From assembly GCA_027604505.1 (NCBI GenBank), contig JADIIX010000012.1, forward strand, positions 1 through 64,000: a stretch of DNA of 64,000 bases, given 5' to 3'. Source of the DNA: Gonapodya sp. JEL0774 (taxonomy: Eukaryota > Monoblepharomycota > Monoblepharidomycetes > Monoblepharidales > Gonapodyaceae). How positions within the stretch are numbered: position 1 is the stretch's first letter; each line of letters begins with the position of its first letter. This document shows, one piece after another, positions 23,231-35,774 of this stretch. The position numbers were made by a program, and so were the translations under genes. The notes below the pieces were generated by a model that was not told where the DNA came from, ran no database searches, and saw only the letters and a program-made list of their open reading frames with translations.

Positions 23231-24753
23231 ATGCAGGCACAAGCCGCAAACAGCACGATTCAGTGGATCAGATCGCTCAAATTCATTTCGCGGCCACGTC
23301 TCTTACGATTCCTCCAGACGTCTGCGTTCCATTGGCCCGAAAATAGCACCCCCGATTACGAAGTAGACCATGTCATCGTAGGTGCGTGTTTCGTGAGTGC
23401 CTTGATGCGGCTGCAATACAGGCGACCGCTTTCGATGTCTGCATGACTCAACGGTGGTGGTTTTGTCTTATCAGGTGCCGGTGTTGTTGGTCTCGCCATC
23501 GCAGAGCGCCTCACTCGTACTGCAAATACTTCTACTCTGATCGTGGAACGGCATCGTAGACCAGGTTCGGAATGCTCAGCCAGAAACTCAGAAGTCATCC
23601 ACGCTGGAATCTACTACCCTCCCAACTCCCTCAAAACAAAGCTTTGTATACGAGGCAGACACCTCCTCTATGACTTCTGTTCCCAACACTCTATTCCGCA
23701 TCGCAAGTGCTCAAAGTGGATCGTTGCCCAAAGTCCAGCTGAGCTTGATGTGCTTCATGAAATTCACAAACGCGGAACCGCCCTCGATGTCCCCCTCCGC
23801 TTCCTATCCACAACGGAACGTGCTCAAGCAGAACCCCTTATTCGTGCACAAGCGGGCGCGCTCGAGAGCCCAGAAACGGGTATCATCGACTCTCACACAT
23901 ATATGGAACAACTTCAGATGCTAATGTTGTCCACCAACCCTGGCGAGGCTTCACTTGCACTATCTAGTACTGTCGTGGGCATTCAACGCGACCCTGTGAC
24001 CGGCTCCTATGATGTGGCTGTGCAGTCTCTTGACGCAGATACTGAAACCTCAAATACCACAATCATCCGCACGCCCCTTCTCGTTAACTCCGCCGGTCTT
24101 CATTCGGACCACATTGCCTCACTCGTCCTTGGGCCATCGATGGCCTCCTCCCTCGCCTACACCATACACCCCCACAAGGGTCACTATTACTCCCTCTCGG
24201 GTCCCGCTCCTGCGTCACGTCTTGTGTACCCAACTCCTCTACCAAACTTGCAGGGCCTGGGTGTGCATCTTACCTTAGATATGTCCGGCCGCTGCAAATT
24301 TGGTCCAGATTCTGTCCCCGTGGCGGACAAAGCCGACTACTCTGTTGTTGAGCCTGGAGAATTGGGTGCCGCAAAAGAGCGGGAGCGAAGGCACATGTTT
24401 TGGCAAGGCGTTGAGAGGTACTTTCCTGGAGTGCGGGAAGAGGATTTAGTAGCAGACTATTCGGGCATCCGGCCAAAACTGTCGGCACCGGGGCAGCCAT
24501 TCAGGGACTTCGTGATTAAGGAAGAAACGCAGGCTGGATTTCCAGGTTTTGTAAATCTCGTAGGTGCGTTGAGTGATTTGCAATGACAAGCACAGGCTTG
24601 GTGGCTCACGTCACGTTATTTCTCTCTATACCTCGCCTTGGTACATCGTGCTACTCACTTCTTGCTTGCTGCGCATATGAAGGTATAGAAAGCCCTGGCC
24701 TGACCAGCAGTCTTGCCATAGCAGAGATGGTTGGAGAAATGGTAGGCCGGTGA
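23231..24753 (+). CDS. L2HGDH: L-2-hydroxyglutarate dehydrogenase, mitochondrial
   Basis: FAD-dependent enzyme that oxidises L-2-hydroxyglutarate, a by-product of malate dehydrogenase, back to 2-oxoglutarate. Three exons (23231-23381, 23475-24563, 24683-24753) sum to 1311 nt, giving 436 residues with no frame break. Residues 1-40 form a basic, non-acidic presequence (WIRSLKFISRPRLLRFLQ), fitting mitochondrial import. The FAD Rossmann motif is GAGVVGLAIAERL, followed by ECSARNSEVIHAGIYYP, which is diagnostic of this DAO-family branch. Next come SGIRPKL and the C-terminal ESPGLTSSLAIAE of the FAD fold. The third exon is needed to complete the FAD-binding end. A Met further upstream (about 23177) is in frame but less likely. 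Confidence 0.9.
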
Positions 24754-27484
24754 GGGGTACATGATGGCTTTCGTAAATTATAGTTAGGAATGAAAGTTAA
24801 AACCGTCAGGTTGTTGTCGCATTCGATTTTGTGTATCCAGGGAATCCGTCCAATGTCCCACTTGAGTTTCTGCAATGATTGACAGAACAATTCCGGATTG
24901 CACCAAAAGGTGAAATGCAATTTCCAATAGGAACTAACTTTCTAGTGAAACTGCATTTTGCCAGATATCTATCCGGATAGATTTATGTAATGCAGGAAAC
25001 CGGTTCACTGCTGCTGTTCGGTACTTCCGCTACTTGTTAATCGGTGGGTTGCATTTTGTTACGAGTGTTTGCTTGTGTCTGCTGCGGTGTTTGTCACCCA
25101 TCGGGCAGAAGACGGAGCACTGGACTTGATGGGCTTCGATGTGCCGGTGCCGTAAGGACCAAAAGGGCCAAGGGCGGCGACGGTCACTTTGTTGTCACCC
25201 GTCGCAACTCGTCCCTCGGTTGGCCAAGTCGTCTCCGTCTCCCGGTCTCCAGATTGGTCGGTTGATATTTTTCCTGTCAGGTTTGTCATGATATACGTTA
25301 TTCGATGCGATAATGGAACCGACAATGGATTTACCGCTCCGCATGAGTCATGCCAGCTGCTTCGATAAGTGCTTCAATGCGTCCACTCTCGTGAACGATG
25401 TCGAATAAAAATGATTATTCTCTTCTCTTTTGCTAATCTCCTGGGCGTACCAAAATTGGTGCTCGACAAATCGTGGCCGAATCTATTTTGATTGGAAGCA
25501 AAAACCAGCTTCTGGACCTGCTTCGCAAAGCAGCTGTAACGGGTGATCCGCCGCATCCCGCGGTCTTCATCGACTGCGTATATTGGGTTTTAAGGTAGAA
25601 AAGGATATTATGTGCTCTACGGAGCCGGATGGAAGTGCCCACCTCACTTGGAACACACATATGTAACATAACAGTGCGCGGAATCCATAAGTGCCCACCC
25701 AAGTTGGTCGGCAAGATCCAATTTCTATATTTGAGCTTCAGTCGCCCCACCTAGAAGCGGATCAGCCCTGTGGGGTCGCCCATGGTGCCAGAAACAGAAA
25801 TAAATATATGACATCTCATCATAGGGCTCATGACGGCCAAAATCTTGCAAGACGGGGGAATGACCATTATGGATTTTATCGTTTTGTCCTCTTGTTCCTT
25901 TCGGTCATTTTACGCTGGGGATGTTTGTTTTGGTGGACCGAGGCAGAACACGGCGTTACATGGGATGCATTCACGCTTCAGGGCACATGAGAGTGCAGTG
26001 AACCATGCATGACAGGGGAACCGCACCCATAAATCAAAATGTTCCTGTCTGACCCTGCCTCTGCCTCCAGATCTTACAACGGCCACCGCGGGACACCATC
26101 ATTCCATTCACATATCAATCAGGCGAGTCTGCTTGCGATATCGCCATTGGGCATTCGATTGCGTTATTCATTTCGCTTGCGGCGAACGCAAACTTGTCGC
26201 GGCGCCCATTCATGTCGATTTCGAGACCAACGTCTCCCACTCAGGAATCTTTGGCGTGCTGGTGTGCACGTTCCCACGTCGACTCCAGAAAGCGAGAAGG
26301 AGATGTTAATGTCTGATGCTTCTGAGGAATTAAAACTCCCGTCACCAACATGTCGTGCTCTTCGTGGCCCCGCCAAACACAACTCTACTTGGCCAAGATC
26401 TTTTTATCTGTGCGAGTTTTGGAGGGTTTGAAGGCGGTACCATCAACGTATGTACAGTTCGTAGGACGATTAGGAGGACATCATGAAGCGCTTCTGGGAG
26501 GTAGATTGCTCAAAATGAGTGAGGTTGTGCAGAAATAAATGAAGGAGACGCAGACACATACCACGGTGAAATCAATTTCGCGCCTGAGAAGGATTCATTG
26601 TATATAAATTGCTTGATCAGCAATCATTTGTGCTCCGATTTCTGTGATTTGCGTCAGGGCCTCGAGATGAGGGTGCGAGGCAGGACAACTCGGATACGAT
26701 GCGAGAGGGATGGGGGGGGTAAGAATTTGGTTTCCCGATTTAGACAATGCATGAAAGGCGACACTGCCAGAAGAACAAGGCAAAGGGAAACTCAGCCAGC
26801 ATTGGATGGATTCTCTCGTGCGTCCGGAGATCCCAGATGAACCGTCTGAAGGGGGCGGAAAATTCGTATTGTGCGAGATTGGTGACAGGGATCCAATGAC
26901 GGAGAAAACAGTAGACCCGCGCAAAGCTTGCTGCCTCATCCTCAAGCGAGGAATCCGCGCTTGCGGCAAGATTCAATCGAAATGCACTAACATTTTCTGC
27001 AACTGTACAGAGCCCAGTGATGCGTTCCGGTTTCGGGCAACAGAGCTGGGTTGGGATACCTGGTCGCTTTCACCCTCCTAGCGATGATATTTGAGCGGTA
27101 CAAGAATGTGTGATTCAGCATGTACTGTAAATCTAGAAATGTTTAACCCGTTAAGTTAGAATTGATGGCCTGTGAGAGGATTTCGTTGTTCGTTTTTGCA
27201 AGCATTTCGGTATCTATGGCGTAAAGTGTGGCGCATCCCTCGGATCCAAATCAGAAAAGGGCTCAAGGTCGGGCGGAGGGTTTTATAAGGAAAGAAATCC
27301 AACTCAACCCCGTGAATCGTTTTTCCCAGAACTCAGGAAGCGTTTCACGAAGTGAGTTTGCTCACTCCAGCACATCAACGGATCATCGCAAGGAGTACAG
27401 AGGAGTCATCATCTCGTTCTCCCCGCTCCCTCGCCCCGCCTCCCTGTCTTCCCTTGTCAGTCCCTGGTTCCGACATTCGAGCCA
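24754..27484. other. 2.7 kb without a convincing gene
   Basis: The largest gene-poor stretch of the window, upstream of the proton ATPase. Several open frames of 60-130 codons occur on both strands (for example minus 26595-26969 and 26740-26976, plus 26039-26431). None shows a recognisable domain, and neighbouring frames do not join in phase around clear splice sites. It may contain the long promoter of the ATPase, a non-coding RNA or a fast-evolving gene. No transposon ends or tRNA were seen. Confidence 0.5.
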
Positions 27485-30400
27485 ATGTCCGCCGATAAGA
27501 AACCCGCTGAGGAGCACGCCCATGTCGAGGTCGCTGATGAGATCTCTCCCGAGCTCGAGGCCCTGCTGCAGACCAATCCTCTGGAGGGTCTGACTACAGC
27601 TGAATCATCTGCTCGTCTTGTCACCTGGGGAAAGAATGGTGCGTGGTCACTGCGATCGGAGATGTCTCTCCTTTTCTCTGATTGTTTCTTTGCGTCGATT
27701 GGATTTGGAATCGGTGTTTTGTGCTTTCTCCCTTCCTCCAACGGTTCCTTCACCAATCTTCCCTCGGCCTTTTTTTCACATCCCTTGCATTCCGTTCGGT
27801 GATTCTACTGCTTTTAGAAATTCCGGAGCAGAAGACCAACCCTTTCTTGAAGTTCGGCGCGTACTTCTGGGGGTGAGTAATGGTGCCTCGGTTTGGGGTG
27901 GGTCAGCCACCAATCCCCATCACACACTGTTTTGATCAATCTCCCTAATTCCAACTCTCAATTTGCTCCGATTCTCTAATTTCTCCGATTCTCTAATTGC
28001 AATGTAATCCACCTAAGTCCTCTCCCATGGTGGGTCGTGTACTGTAAGCACATAGCCGATCTCGGAAGCTCACCTGGTTTCACCCCTTGTCAGGTTGATC
28101 GAGGTTGCCTGCGTTGTGTCCGGTGTTGTCAAGGATTGGATTGATTTCGGTATTATTCTGGCACTGCTGTTTGTCAACGCCTGCATTGGGTATGTGCACA
28201 GCAGCGTGCGGGTTCTGGGTTTCTTTGCACGGTGCCTGACGAAATCTTGCAATAAACTTCCACTCCACCTCCCATCAAGTTACTTCGAGGAGGCTAAGGC
28301 TGAATCTGGTAAGTAATAAAAGGGAACGGAAGCGGTCTATGCGCGACTCGCGTGGTAACCGTGGTGTATGTCCGCAGCTCTTGATGCCCTCAAGAACACT
28401 CTCGCCCTCAAATCCCGTGTATGGAGGGACAGCCGTCTGATTGAAATTGACTCTACTGAACTCGTTCCTGGTGATATCGGTATGTTCCTGTGGCGCAGTT
28501 CGGTCTCTTGGGTTAGGTTTCTGGACCCTCAACCAAATTTCCCGATCAACCAGTTGCCCTCCGTCTCGGAGACATTATTCCCGCCGATGTTCGTCTCCTT
28601 GGTCTGTCCACCACCGGTGAACCCTCGACTGCGCCTCTCCAGATTGACCAGTCCGCTCTCACTGGAGAGTCACTCCCGGTCGTCAAGGACAAGGGTGCGA
28701 TCGCTTACTCCTCCAGTACCGTCAAGCAGGGACAAATGCTTGGTGTTGTCGTCAAGACTGGCATTAACACTTTCATCGGACGTGCTGCAAAGTAAGTTTC
28801 CCGTCGCCTTTTTGTTTATGCAATGTGTGGAGATTTTCAACTTCGTGGCCTCTTTGCTAGCTTGATCTCCATCACCAACGAACAGGGTCACTTCCAGAAG
28901 ATCGTTAACACCATCGGAAACTTCCTGATTCTTATCACCCTTGTCATGGTTCTCATTATCATGTTTGTTCGCTTGTTCGGACCCAAGAAGATGTCTTTCT
29001 TGAGCGCTCTTGAGGAAGTTGTCGTTCTGACTATTGCTGCCATCCCCAGTGAGCTTGCCATCTTCAACCCCATATGCTAAGACCACAATTTTAAAATCAT
29101 TGTATTGTCACGTCCAACAGTCGGTCTTCCCACTGTCATGAGTGTTACCATGGCTGTTGGTGCCAAGGAACTCTCCCACAAGAACGTTATTGTCAAGCGT
29201 CTCCCGGCTATTGAGGAATTCGCGTCTGTCTCCGTCCTCTGCTCAGACAAGACCGGAACACTGACTCTCAACCAGCTCCAGTTCGACGTTCCCTGGCTCC
29301 CAGTACGCTCTGCCGCGGCTTCTGCCTTCCTCCACGTTCCCGAGGGTGGAAAGTACACGAACGAGGATCTTCTTCTTGCTTCCTACCTTGCTTCTGAGGC
29401 CGGTACCCACGATGCTATCGAAAAGGCTGTCCGTACTGCCGCTGAACAACAAGTCGGCGTCTTGGCCTCGAAGGAATCGGTGGGTCTCGAGGCCTTCCCT
29501 TTCTCCCGGTTTCTCAACTAACTTGTTCCCCCCATCGCGATGGTTTGCGCTTACAGCACGACCACGGTGTTCCAGGTTACCACATCTCTGCTTTCATCCC
29601 CTTCAACCCAACCAGCAAGTACACTGAGGCCACTGTTCGCGAAATTTCTTCCGGCAAGCAATTCCGTGTCATCAAGGGTGCCCCACACGTCATTATCCAC
29701 CTTTCTGGCGAAAACCACGAAGCTGACAAGGCTGTCATCGAGTTTGCCTCCCGCGGACTCCGTGCTCTCGGCGTTGCCAGGACCTACGACGACGCCATGG
29801 AGAAATTCGAGTTGGTTGGTTTGATTTCCCTTCTTGACCCACCCAGGTACGTCTCATCCTGCGATAGATTTCGCGGTTGTTATGCTCACACTCATGACGT
29901 ACATCTGCAGGCCCGACTCCGGTGACACTATCCGTGAATGCGAGAGACTCGGCGTCAACGTGAAAATGATTACCGGTGACCAGCAAATTATCGCTAAGGA
30001 GGTTGCACTTCGTCTCGGCATGCAGCGCACTATTTTGGATGGTGGGTCTGGATCTCGTTTTGCTACAGTGCTTTTCATGGAGCTCATTTTCGTTCGCCCG
30101 GATCCAGCCCACAAACTCATTGACCCTACTAAGTCTGAGGATGAAATCGCCGACCGTGTGGAGAAAGCTGATGGTTTTGCTCAAGTTATTCCGGAACACA
30201 AATACGCTGTGGTCGAGTACCTCCAGAAACGTGGCAAACTCGTCGGTATGACTGGTGACGGTGTGAACGATGCTCCCGCTCTCAAGAAGGGTGAGCTTTT
30301 GCATGTCGACCTCTAATCTGTGACGAGTATTCATTTGTGTCCCTACCTTCCAGCCAACGTCGGAATCGCTGTCGAAGGTTGCACTGATGCTGCTCGGTCT

Positions 30401-31570
30401 GCTGCCGACATTGTCTTGCTTTCTTCCGGTCTTTCCACCATTGTCGACGGTATCAAGGCTTCCCGTGCGATTTTCCAGCGCATGCGATCATACGCCGTCT
30501 ACCGTATCGCCTCGACTATCCACTTCTTGCTGTTCTTCTTCGTCACTCTCTTGGCTTTCGACTTCAGCTTGCCACCTAGGCTTATCATTCTCATTGCCGT
30601 CATGAACGATGCCGCTACCCTTGTCATTGCCATCGACAATACGAAGATCTCGCAGAAACCTGACAAATGGAGAAGTGCGCATTATCTTGGCGTCTTAACT
30701 TTTCGGGCGCTGTCTAACCATCTTATGATCCCAGTTGGCCAACTTCTCACCTTGTCCTTCGTGTTGGCTCTCGGTCTCGTCGTCATCAGCTTTGCTCACT
30801 ACTTCATCGCTCGTGATGTTTTCAACGTGGACGAGGATCACCTCCACACTATCATGTACCTGCAGATCTCCTCTTGCCCTCACTTCGTCATCTTCTCGAC
30901 TAGGCTTCCCAGTTGGTTCTGGGAGAACAGGCCGAGCTGGCTATTCATCTTTGCTGTCGGTGGTACCCAGGTCTTCGCATACTTCATGTCTGTGTTTGGT
31001 ATTCACGGCTTAAACGAAGGTGTCGGCTGGGCCTGGAGTTCCGTTGTCATCTCGTGAGTGAAGTTGCGCAGCTAGTGAGGGTCATTTCTAAACTTTTGTC
31101 TCTCTTAGGATGTCCTTGCTTTCGATTTTCCCCTTGGACTTTATCAAGACCATGCTGATTCGCCACTGGTCCTTCGAAATTACTGCGAAGCTCGTGCCTA
31201 CTCCTGCTCGTCTTGCAAAGCTTGAGGCTCGGAGAGAGAAGAGTGCCCGCCTTGCCCGCGTCCGTAACACTATTTCCAAGTTCCGTCGTGGTGTGTACCA
31301 GATGATCTTCATTTCCTCCATGTGGGGTTCATGGGAGCGGATGGTTGCTTTGATGAGCGGTGGAAAGCTTCTTGAACACGTGAGTTTGTGCGCTTTCGCT
31401 GTGCTTGCATAGGGGTGGTTTGACTGATACCCGTTGCATACTTTCAGGGTTCCGGGTTCAACACCAACGGTGGAAGCTCTGCGGGCCATATCACCGAGAA
31501 GGAGTCTCCTTCCGAAGAGAAGATCGTGGATGAGGGAGAGAAAGTGGTTGAAATTGCAACGAGCCGATGA
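27485..31570 (+). CDS. PMA1: Plasma-membrane H+-ATPase (P3A type, Pma1-like)
   Basis: Electrogenic proton pump that energises nutrient uptake at the plasma membrane. Fifteen exons can be joined in phase from MSADKKPAEE to ...EIATSR. Motifs in order: helix pair IEVACVVSGVVKDWIDFGII, actuator DQSALTGESLPV, phosphorylation site CSDKTGTLTLNQL (near 29.24 kb), KGAPHVIIHL, TGDQQIIAKEVALRLGM, hinge TGDGVNDAPALKKANVG, and M6 IAVMNDAATLVIAID with the conserved Asp. The C-terminal helices include YFMSVFGIHGLNEGVGW. A cytosolic tail of about 100 residues (RVRNTISKFRRGVYQ, then a Ser/Glu-rich end) is the likely regulatory domain. Residue features are those of fungal/plant type, not Na+ or Ca2+ pumps. One internal exon is only 29 nt. 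The short frame gap near 30.68 kb is an intron ending CCCAG. Confidence 0.92.
28280..28308 (+). other. 29-nt internal exon of H+-ATPase gene
   Basis: Encodes YFEEAKAES, the conserved segment following the second transmembrane helix in P3A ATPases. It is flanked by CATCAAG and GTAAGT. Without it the frame and the motif are lost. Confidence 0.8.
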
Positions 31571-32044
31571 ATTTGAAGGTCTTGGCCGGAGTTTCTCTTC
31601 GTCCAATTTGCATTGGCCTACTAGACGATTGTAGACTTGACGGTAGCTCAATATCAGTTTCTTGCAACCTTAGTAGCAGTAATCAGTCGGTACCTAATCT
31701 ACGAAACGAGAGCTTACAGTCAATGAACCGTCAAAAAACGGTGGCACCAAGGGAAGATGAATTGGTGGGGACGTTGAGAGCCAAGCCACACTACAAGTAC
31801 GTCCTGCACTGACTGGCCGTGCAAGGAGTACATGCATATTTCATTTACATGGGACAATATCTCTGTGTCCAACAAAAGCTAACCTAACTCAAACGAACTT
31901 TCCCTCCCGTTGCCAAATCTGGAATTAGTAGCGGGGTGGGGACGGGAGGGGCAGCAGGTAGAGCGGGGGTGTGGGGGCAGGTCGACGGGGAGGGGGGCAG
32001 GGACGGCCGGGTTAGCTTCAAAATACACATTCGCGGTGAAAAAT
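31571..32044. other. Convergent 3' intergenic spacer
   Basis: 474 bp between the ATPase stop and the prolyl hydroxylase stop. It contains a G-rich stretch near 31932-32010 and no recognisable gene. It presumably holds both 3' UTRs. Confidence 0.45.
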
Positions 32045-33245
32045 CTATAGTCTCACATTTAAACCCCACTTTTCCACTCCATTCGTGGGCGGGGTACCCG
32101 AATGAAGAGTTTTCTCGTCGCCCTTGCCTTGAAGATCAACGTCCCACCAGAAGGCCGCGCTACCCTTCTTTGGGAATACATCAACTCCACGTGCTGATCC
32201 GGTAGGTGTCAAACCAGATTGGTGCTTCGTCGCTTGTGGGAAGTTTGTTGAACCGCCGGTACCTTCGGGCAGAGAGTTGAGATAGACAAAAAATGTGGTA
32301 ACGCGTTGTCCTCCACGGTTCTCTGTCTCAAGGAACTGGGTCGGGAACCAGTCATAGTGGTGTGCATAGTGCTGCGATGAGAATGAGTGAGTTTGTGACA
32401 TCTGAGCAAGTTCCAAGATCCTTGGGACGCACTTGTTCGGGGTTATAGTGGACCACTATGAGGTTGTGGCATGCGATATGCAACGCATGATAAATGAGGG
32501 CTTGCTTGTGATTGAAAATCAGACGGCAACGGACCTTGCATGGGTTCTGTGTTTTCCAGTGGGACACCACTAAACGCCACTGCTCGCTGCTCAACACAAC
32601 GAATGACGGGGTCACCATTTCGACTGTAAAGGTACAAAATTGGAGAATAACATATGTAGTATTACCACCGCAAAACTTTACGTGAACTTTGAATTCAAAA
32701 TTGAGGAATTTTACCCACTCGAGAAAGGCAGACTCAGACGTCCTTGCATTGTCCAGCCGCCGTCTCTTTTCGTAGTCAGTCTCTTTAGAATCTTCAACTA
32801 CGACTGTTGATGGCGCCATGAGTGCTCTAGAGATGTTGATTAAGTGCTCCGCCTCTCCCGTCCTCAAAAAGTTATCTATTCTGATGAGGAGAGGATCCCG
32901 AGAAATGATTTCTACCCCCGAGAAGGACGTGTCACACGTGTACTCCGACAGAGAAGACCACGGAGCGCCAAAAAGACCATCAGGTCCACGAACGTCTGAG
33001 TGTTTCGCTTTCGGCGGTGCGGGGAGCAGGGTGCCCAGCGGATGTGGGAGCAGCGCATCAAGAGAGTTGCGGATTCTGGGTTCATTTAGGATTATTGTCA
33101 AGTATGTCGGCAAGTGAAGAGCGAGGGAAAGCACGATGATTCCAGAGAGTAGCGCTCGTGGTGAGCCCAGGAGAGAAGAAAAATCGGTCCACGCCTGCAT
33201 GGATTGGTATTGTTTGTTGTTTCTGCTGGCGGCCTTGCTCGCCAT
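32045..33245 (-). CDS. Membrane-anchored prolyl 4-hydroxylase (2OG-Fe(II) dioxygenase)
   Basis: Hydroxylates proline in secretory-pathway proteins using 2-oxoglutarate, O2 and Fe(II). Residues about 31-53 (LLSGIIVLSLALHLPTYL) form one N-terminal transmembrane helix after a short cytosolic tail, so a type II ER/Golgi protein is expected. The catalytic domain has GDPVIRCVEQRAVAFSGVP, VHYNPEQ, the HxD iron motif in HHYDWF, RVTTFFVYLN and the distal His in KTLHSGTPP, with the 2-oxoglutarate Lys in EKWGLNVRL at the very end. Introns interrupt AFLEW|SRNG, TEPMQ|VVHY (leading to a 23-nt exon) and NPEQ|HYAHH; all phases agree. The start at 33245 precedes the membrane helix. It is divergent from the CxxC protein gene. 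Confidence 0.87.
32433..32455 (-). other. 23-nt internal exon of prolyl 4-hydroxylase gene
   Basis: Encodes VVHYNPEQ across the join (phase 1 in, phase 0 out), between acceptor CTCATAG and donor GTGCGT. This is the conserved strand just before the iron-binding HxD motif, so the exon is needed for an intact fold. Confidence 0.75.
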
Positions 33246-33506
33246 CGTAGTCAGTGTATTGTGACCAGACAGACATCATAAAGTCATCCATGACAGGGAC
33301 CCGATCACATCTTGGACAAATACAGTCATCAAGCACTTGACGTTTTGCATGCTATCGTTTCAGCCACAGTATCCACAACAATGTTTGCTGATCTGGATAA
33401 ACGACGCATTTTCGAGAGATGTTGTCATTGGGGCTCTTGGAACATCTTCAGGTCAGAATGACGTGGTCATTCCACCCACACAATCACAACAACTATTACA
33501 GCAATT

Positions 33507-34572
33507 ATGTCCGCGACACCCCCGGCAACTCCCAAGAGGTCGCGAAATACTCCGTCGCTCCAAGACCCAAAAAGCTCGCCAACCCAGCTCATATTTGCTA
33601 CTCCTCCAAGCACACCTTTCGCAGTTACTCATCGCCAAGAGAGCAGGATTCCACCGTCTCCGGAAACGGGCCCTGACTGGCGTTCGGTGAGTATCAGCGT
33701 GACGACGTTGGATTTCACGGATCTCTGCCTCTTTCTTAAAGCAGTGACTTTTGGGGTGATCTGTCCGGCAGCTACCACCATTACCACTTGAGGACAGGCA
33801 TCATTTCCAGTCCCCTCCGACTGCTGTCGCTGCTCGTGGCAGCAACGTCTTCCATGATCCCATCATCGGAAAACAGTGCATCAGTTGCCTTGCGATAAAA
33901 AAACACAGAGAGGTTTGTGCTCGTTGCTCTTCTCTTCTTCGAATACATCTCAAACTGACCATTGTAATACATAAGTTCACAGAAAGAGAATGGAACACTC
34001 CCATGTCACGCTGTAGAACCTGCCTGAGACTGTTGATGGAAAAAGGCGTAAGTATCGTACTCGAACCCCTTTCTTCAGATCTCGTGAACACTGAGAGCCG
34101 GTATCACTGGCTTTATCAGGAGACGCACGGAGAGTGGTTCCACCACCCACCCACCGTGACCACAATTCCACTTCCTGCATTGCGACTCAAATCGGATTCG
34201 CGAGCGTGCGTTGAGTGCCGGGCTGTACTGTTTGAGCCTGAGGTGCGTTGTTAGGAGGCACATCACAAGCTTGAGCCCCATCATACACACTGCGTGATCG
34301 TGGTAGTTCAACCCTCAGGAGTGGTTGAGTCCGCATCCACGTTGTCGTAGCTGTGAGTGTCTGTGGATGACACGAGGGGAGGAATTTGCTGATTGGCAGG
34401 TGAGAATAGGAGAGCTAGCTTCTCGTGGAAGCTTGGAGATTCCCGGAAATCCAATAAACTGATCGCTGAACATGTATCTCCGTGTGTCCTTGCTGATCAG
34501 GGAACCAATGTTTTGGTATCCAATTCCTCAGACAACTCGTGGGGAACTGTCAGGCGTCTCCCTGGGCTCTAA
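33507..34572 (+). CDS. Unrecognised protein with five CxxC zinc-knuckle-like motifs
   Basis: Four exons (33507-33686, 33772-34242, 34319-34399, 34501-34572), all joined at phase 0 with GTGAGT/GTGCGT/GTGAGA donors and CAG acceptors, give 267 residues. The N-terminal 60 residues are Pro/Ser/Thr-rich (MSATPPATPKRSRN) with several SP/TP sites. The body has five Cys pairs: KQCISC, EVCARC, SRCRTC, RACVEC and PRCRSCEC. Most are followed by a short hydrophobic stretch such as SSLL or LRLL, and the spacing suggests two or three zinc sites. His-rich HGEWFHHPP lies between the third and fourth pairs. I do not recognise the family; a zinc-binding nuclear or ubiquitin-related adaptor is possible but unproved. 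Confidence 0.65.
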
Positions 34573-35774
34573 GCGTGCTGAGTGCAAAGATCCGAACGAA
34601 AAAGAACCGCGCTACAATAGTTATACTTCCTTGATTGAAAATTAATTGTGCCAAAACAGTTAGAATGGAAAGCCAGTTTGGCGGAGCGACCAAAGCATTT
34701 TATTGTTAATCCTCCACAGAAAGGAGAAAATTTTCAGCTTTCCCCTTCTCCATAATAACTCGTAACTTTCTTCCACTTCTTGTACACACTGTCGACGGAT
34801 CTCCTCCCCATCACTGAGTCCCCAACCTTTTCGGACTCTGCCAGTCCAATTCAGGTGAGTCGATTCAAACAAACTCGAGTACCTCGGGCATCCCCACAGT
34901 TGCCGCGACATAATGATGATGGCACAAACTAAGGCATAGTTCTTCTGATCCGGTGCTACTACACCGTTGCTGACCACATGCATCAATCTTTCGCTCCTAT
35001 CTGAACTATCGTGAACTATGTCGCGGATGCCATCTTTGTTTTATTGTTTGGCATGCACGTAGCATCACTGCCATTCTGTTTCTGACCTCACTCTTCGTGC
35101 TTACAGGCCCCATCCGCGTCTCCCGGGCGAGACTCCTGCAGGGAAAGATGTAATGAAATTCTGATTTAGAACTATTTTAAGTTTGACTCATGTACATGAA
35201 CTCCATATCGAACAATGTATATAATTTCATACCTTCGCGTTCTACGCTGAAGGCTGCAGCCCCCTTTTCCGTTGGAGAAGGAGCACTAAGCTGCATAGTC
35301 CTTACAATCACTAACCACCAGATGTGATGGAATGGAATTGACAGCTTCTGGGTTTAAGAAAGTGTCATGGTGTAGCTGAGCAGGCTGGTGCGGCGTATGT
35401 GTCAGTCGCCCAGACTCAGAACTCACTCAGACCTTCACCGACCCGGTGTTCTCTTACTTAACTGTCTACATGTTGATATGTATTTGACTATATGGGAAAG
35501 CACTGTTTACAAGCAGACTTCAAACGCAGACTAAGTAGTGCGCACGAAACAAATTATGCAGGAGCATCAAGTGAACAATCAACGGCCAGAATTAGATATG
35601 CAAATGTGACTCTCCTGTCAAAGGAGGCATCAGTGTTCCCTCGCCAAATGCCCAAACCCAATGCCAGCATGGTTTGTCCTCCACTGCGACTCATCGAAAC
35701 ACACCCAAATGCTCAGAAATGCTGCTGCAGATCAACAACTTCAATCTCTCCTCCAAACTCCTTTGAATTTCTTA
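34573..35774. other. 1.2 kb gene-poor stretch
   Basis: Between the CxxC gene and the trehalose gene 3' end. The only sizeable open frame is on the minus strand at 34660-34986 (108 codons) and has no recognisable domain. A plus frame at 35492-35941 overlaps the trehalose gene tail and is probably a shadow. No RNA gene was recognised. Confidence 0.4.

Noticed and set aside
26595-26976. Two overlapping minus-strand open frames that each look partly protein-like
   Set aside because: They are in different frames and cannot both be coding. Neither has a domain I recognise or a clear splice-linked neighbour.
34038-34080. Possible intron with GTAAGT donor inside exon 2 of the CxxC gene
   Set aside because: The nearest acceptor would make a 40-nt intron and put a stop codon in frame, whereas reading through keeps the frame and the next CxxC pair.
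34660-34986. 108-codon minus-strand open frame
   Set aside because: No recognisable domain, no matching splice partners, and open frames of this size occur by chance elsewhere in the window. Left as part of a gene-poor stretch.
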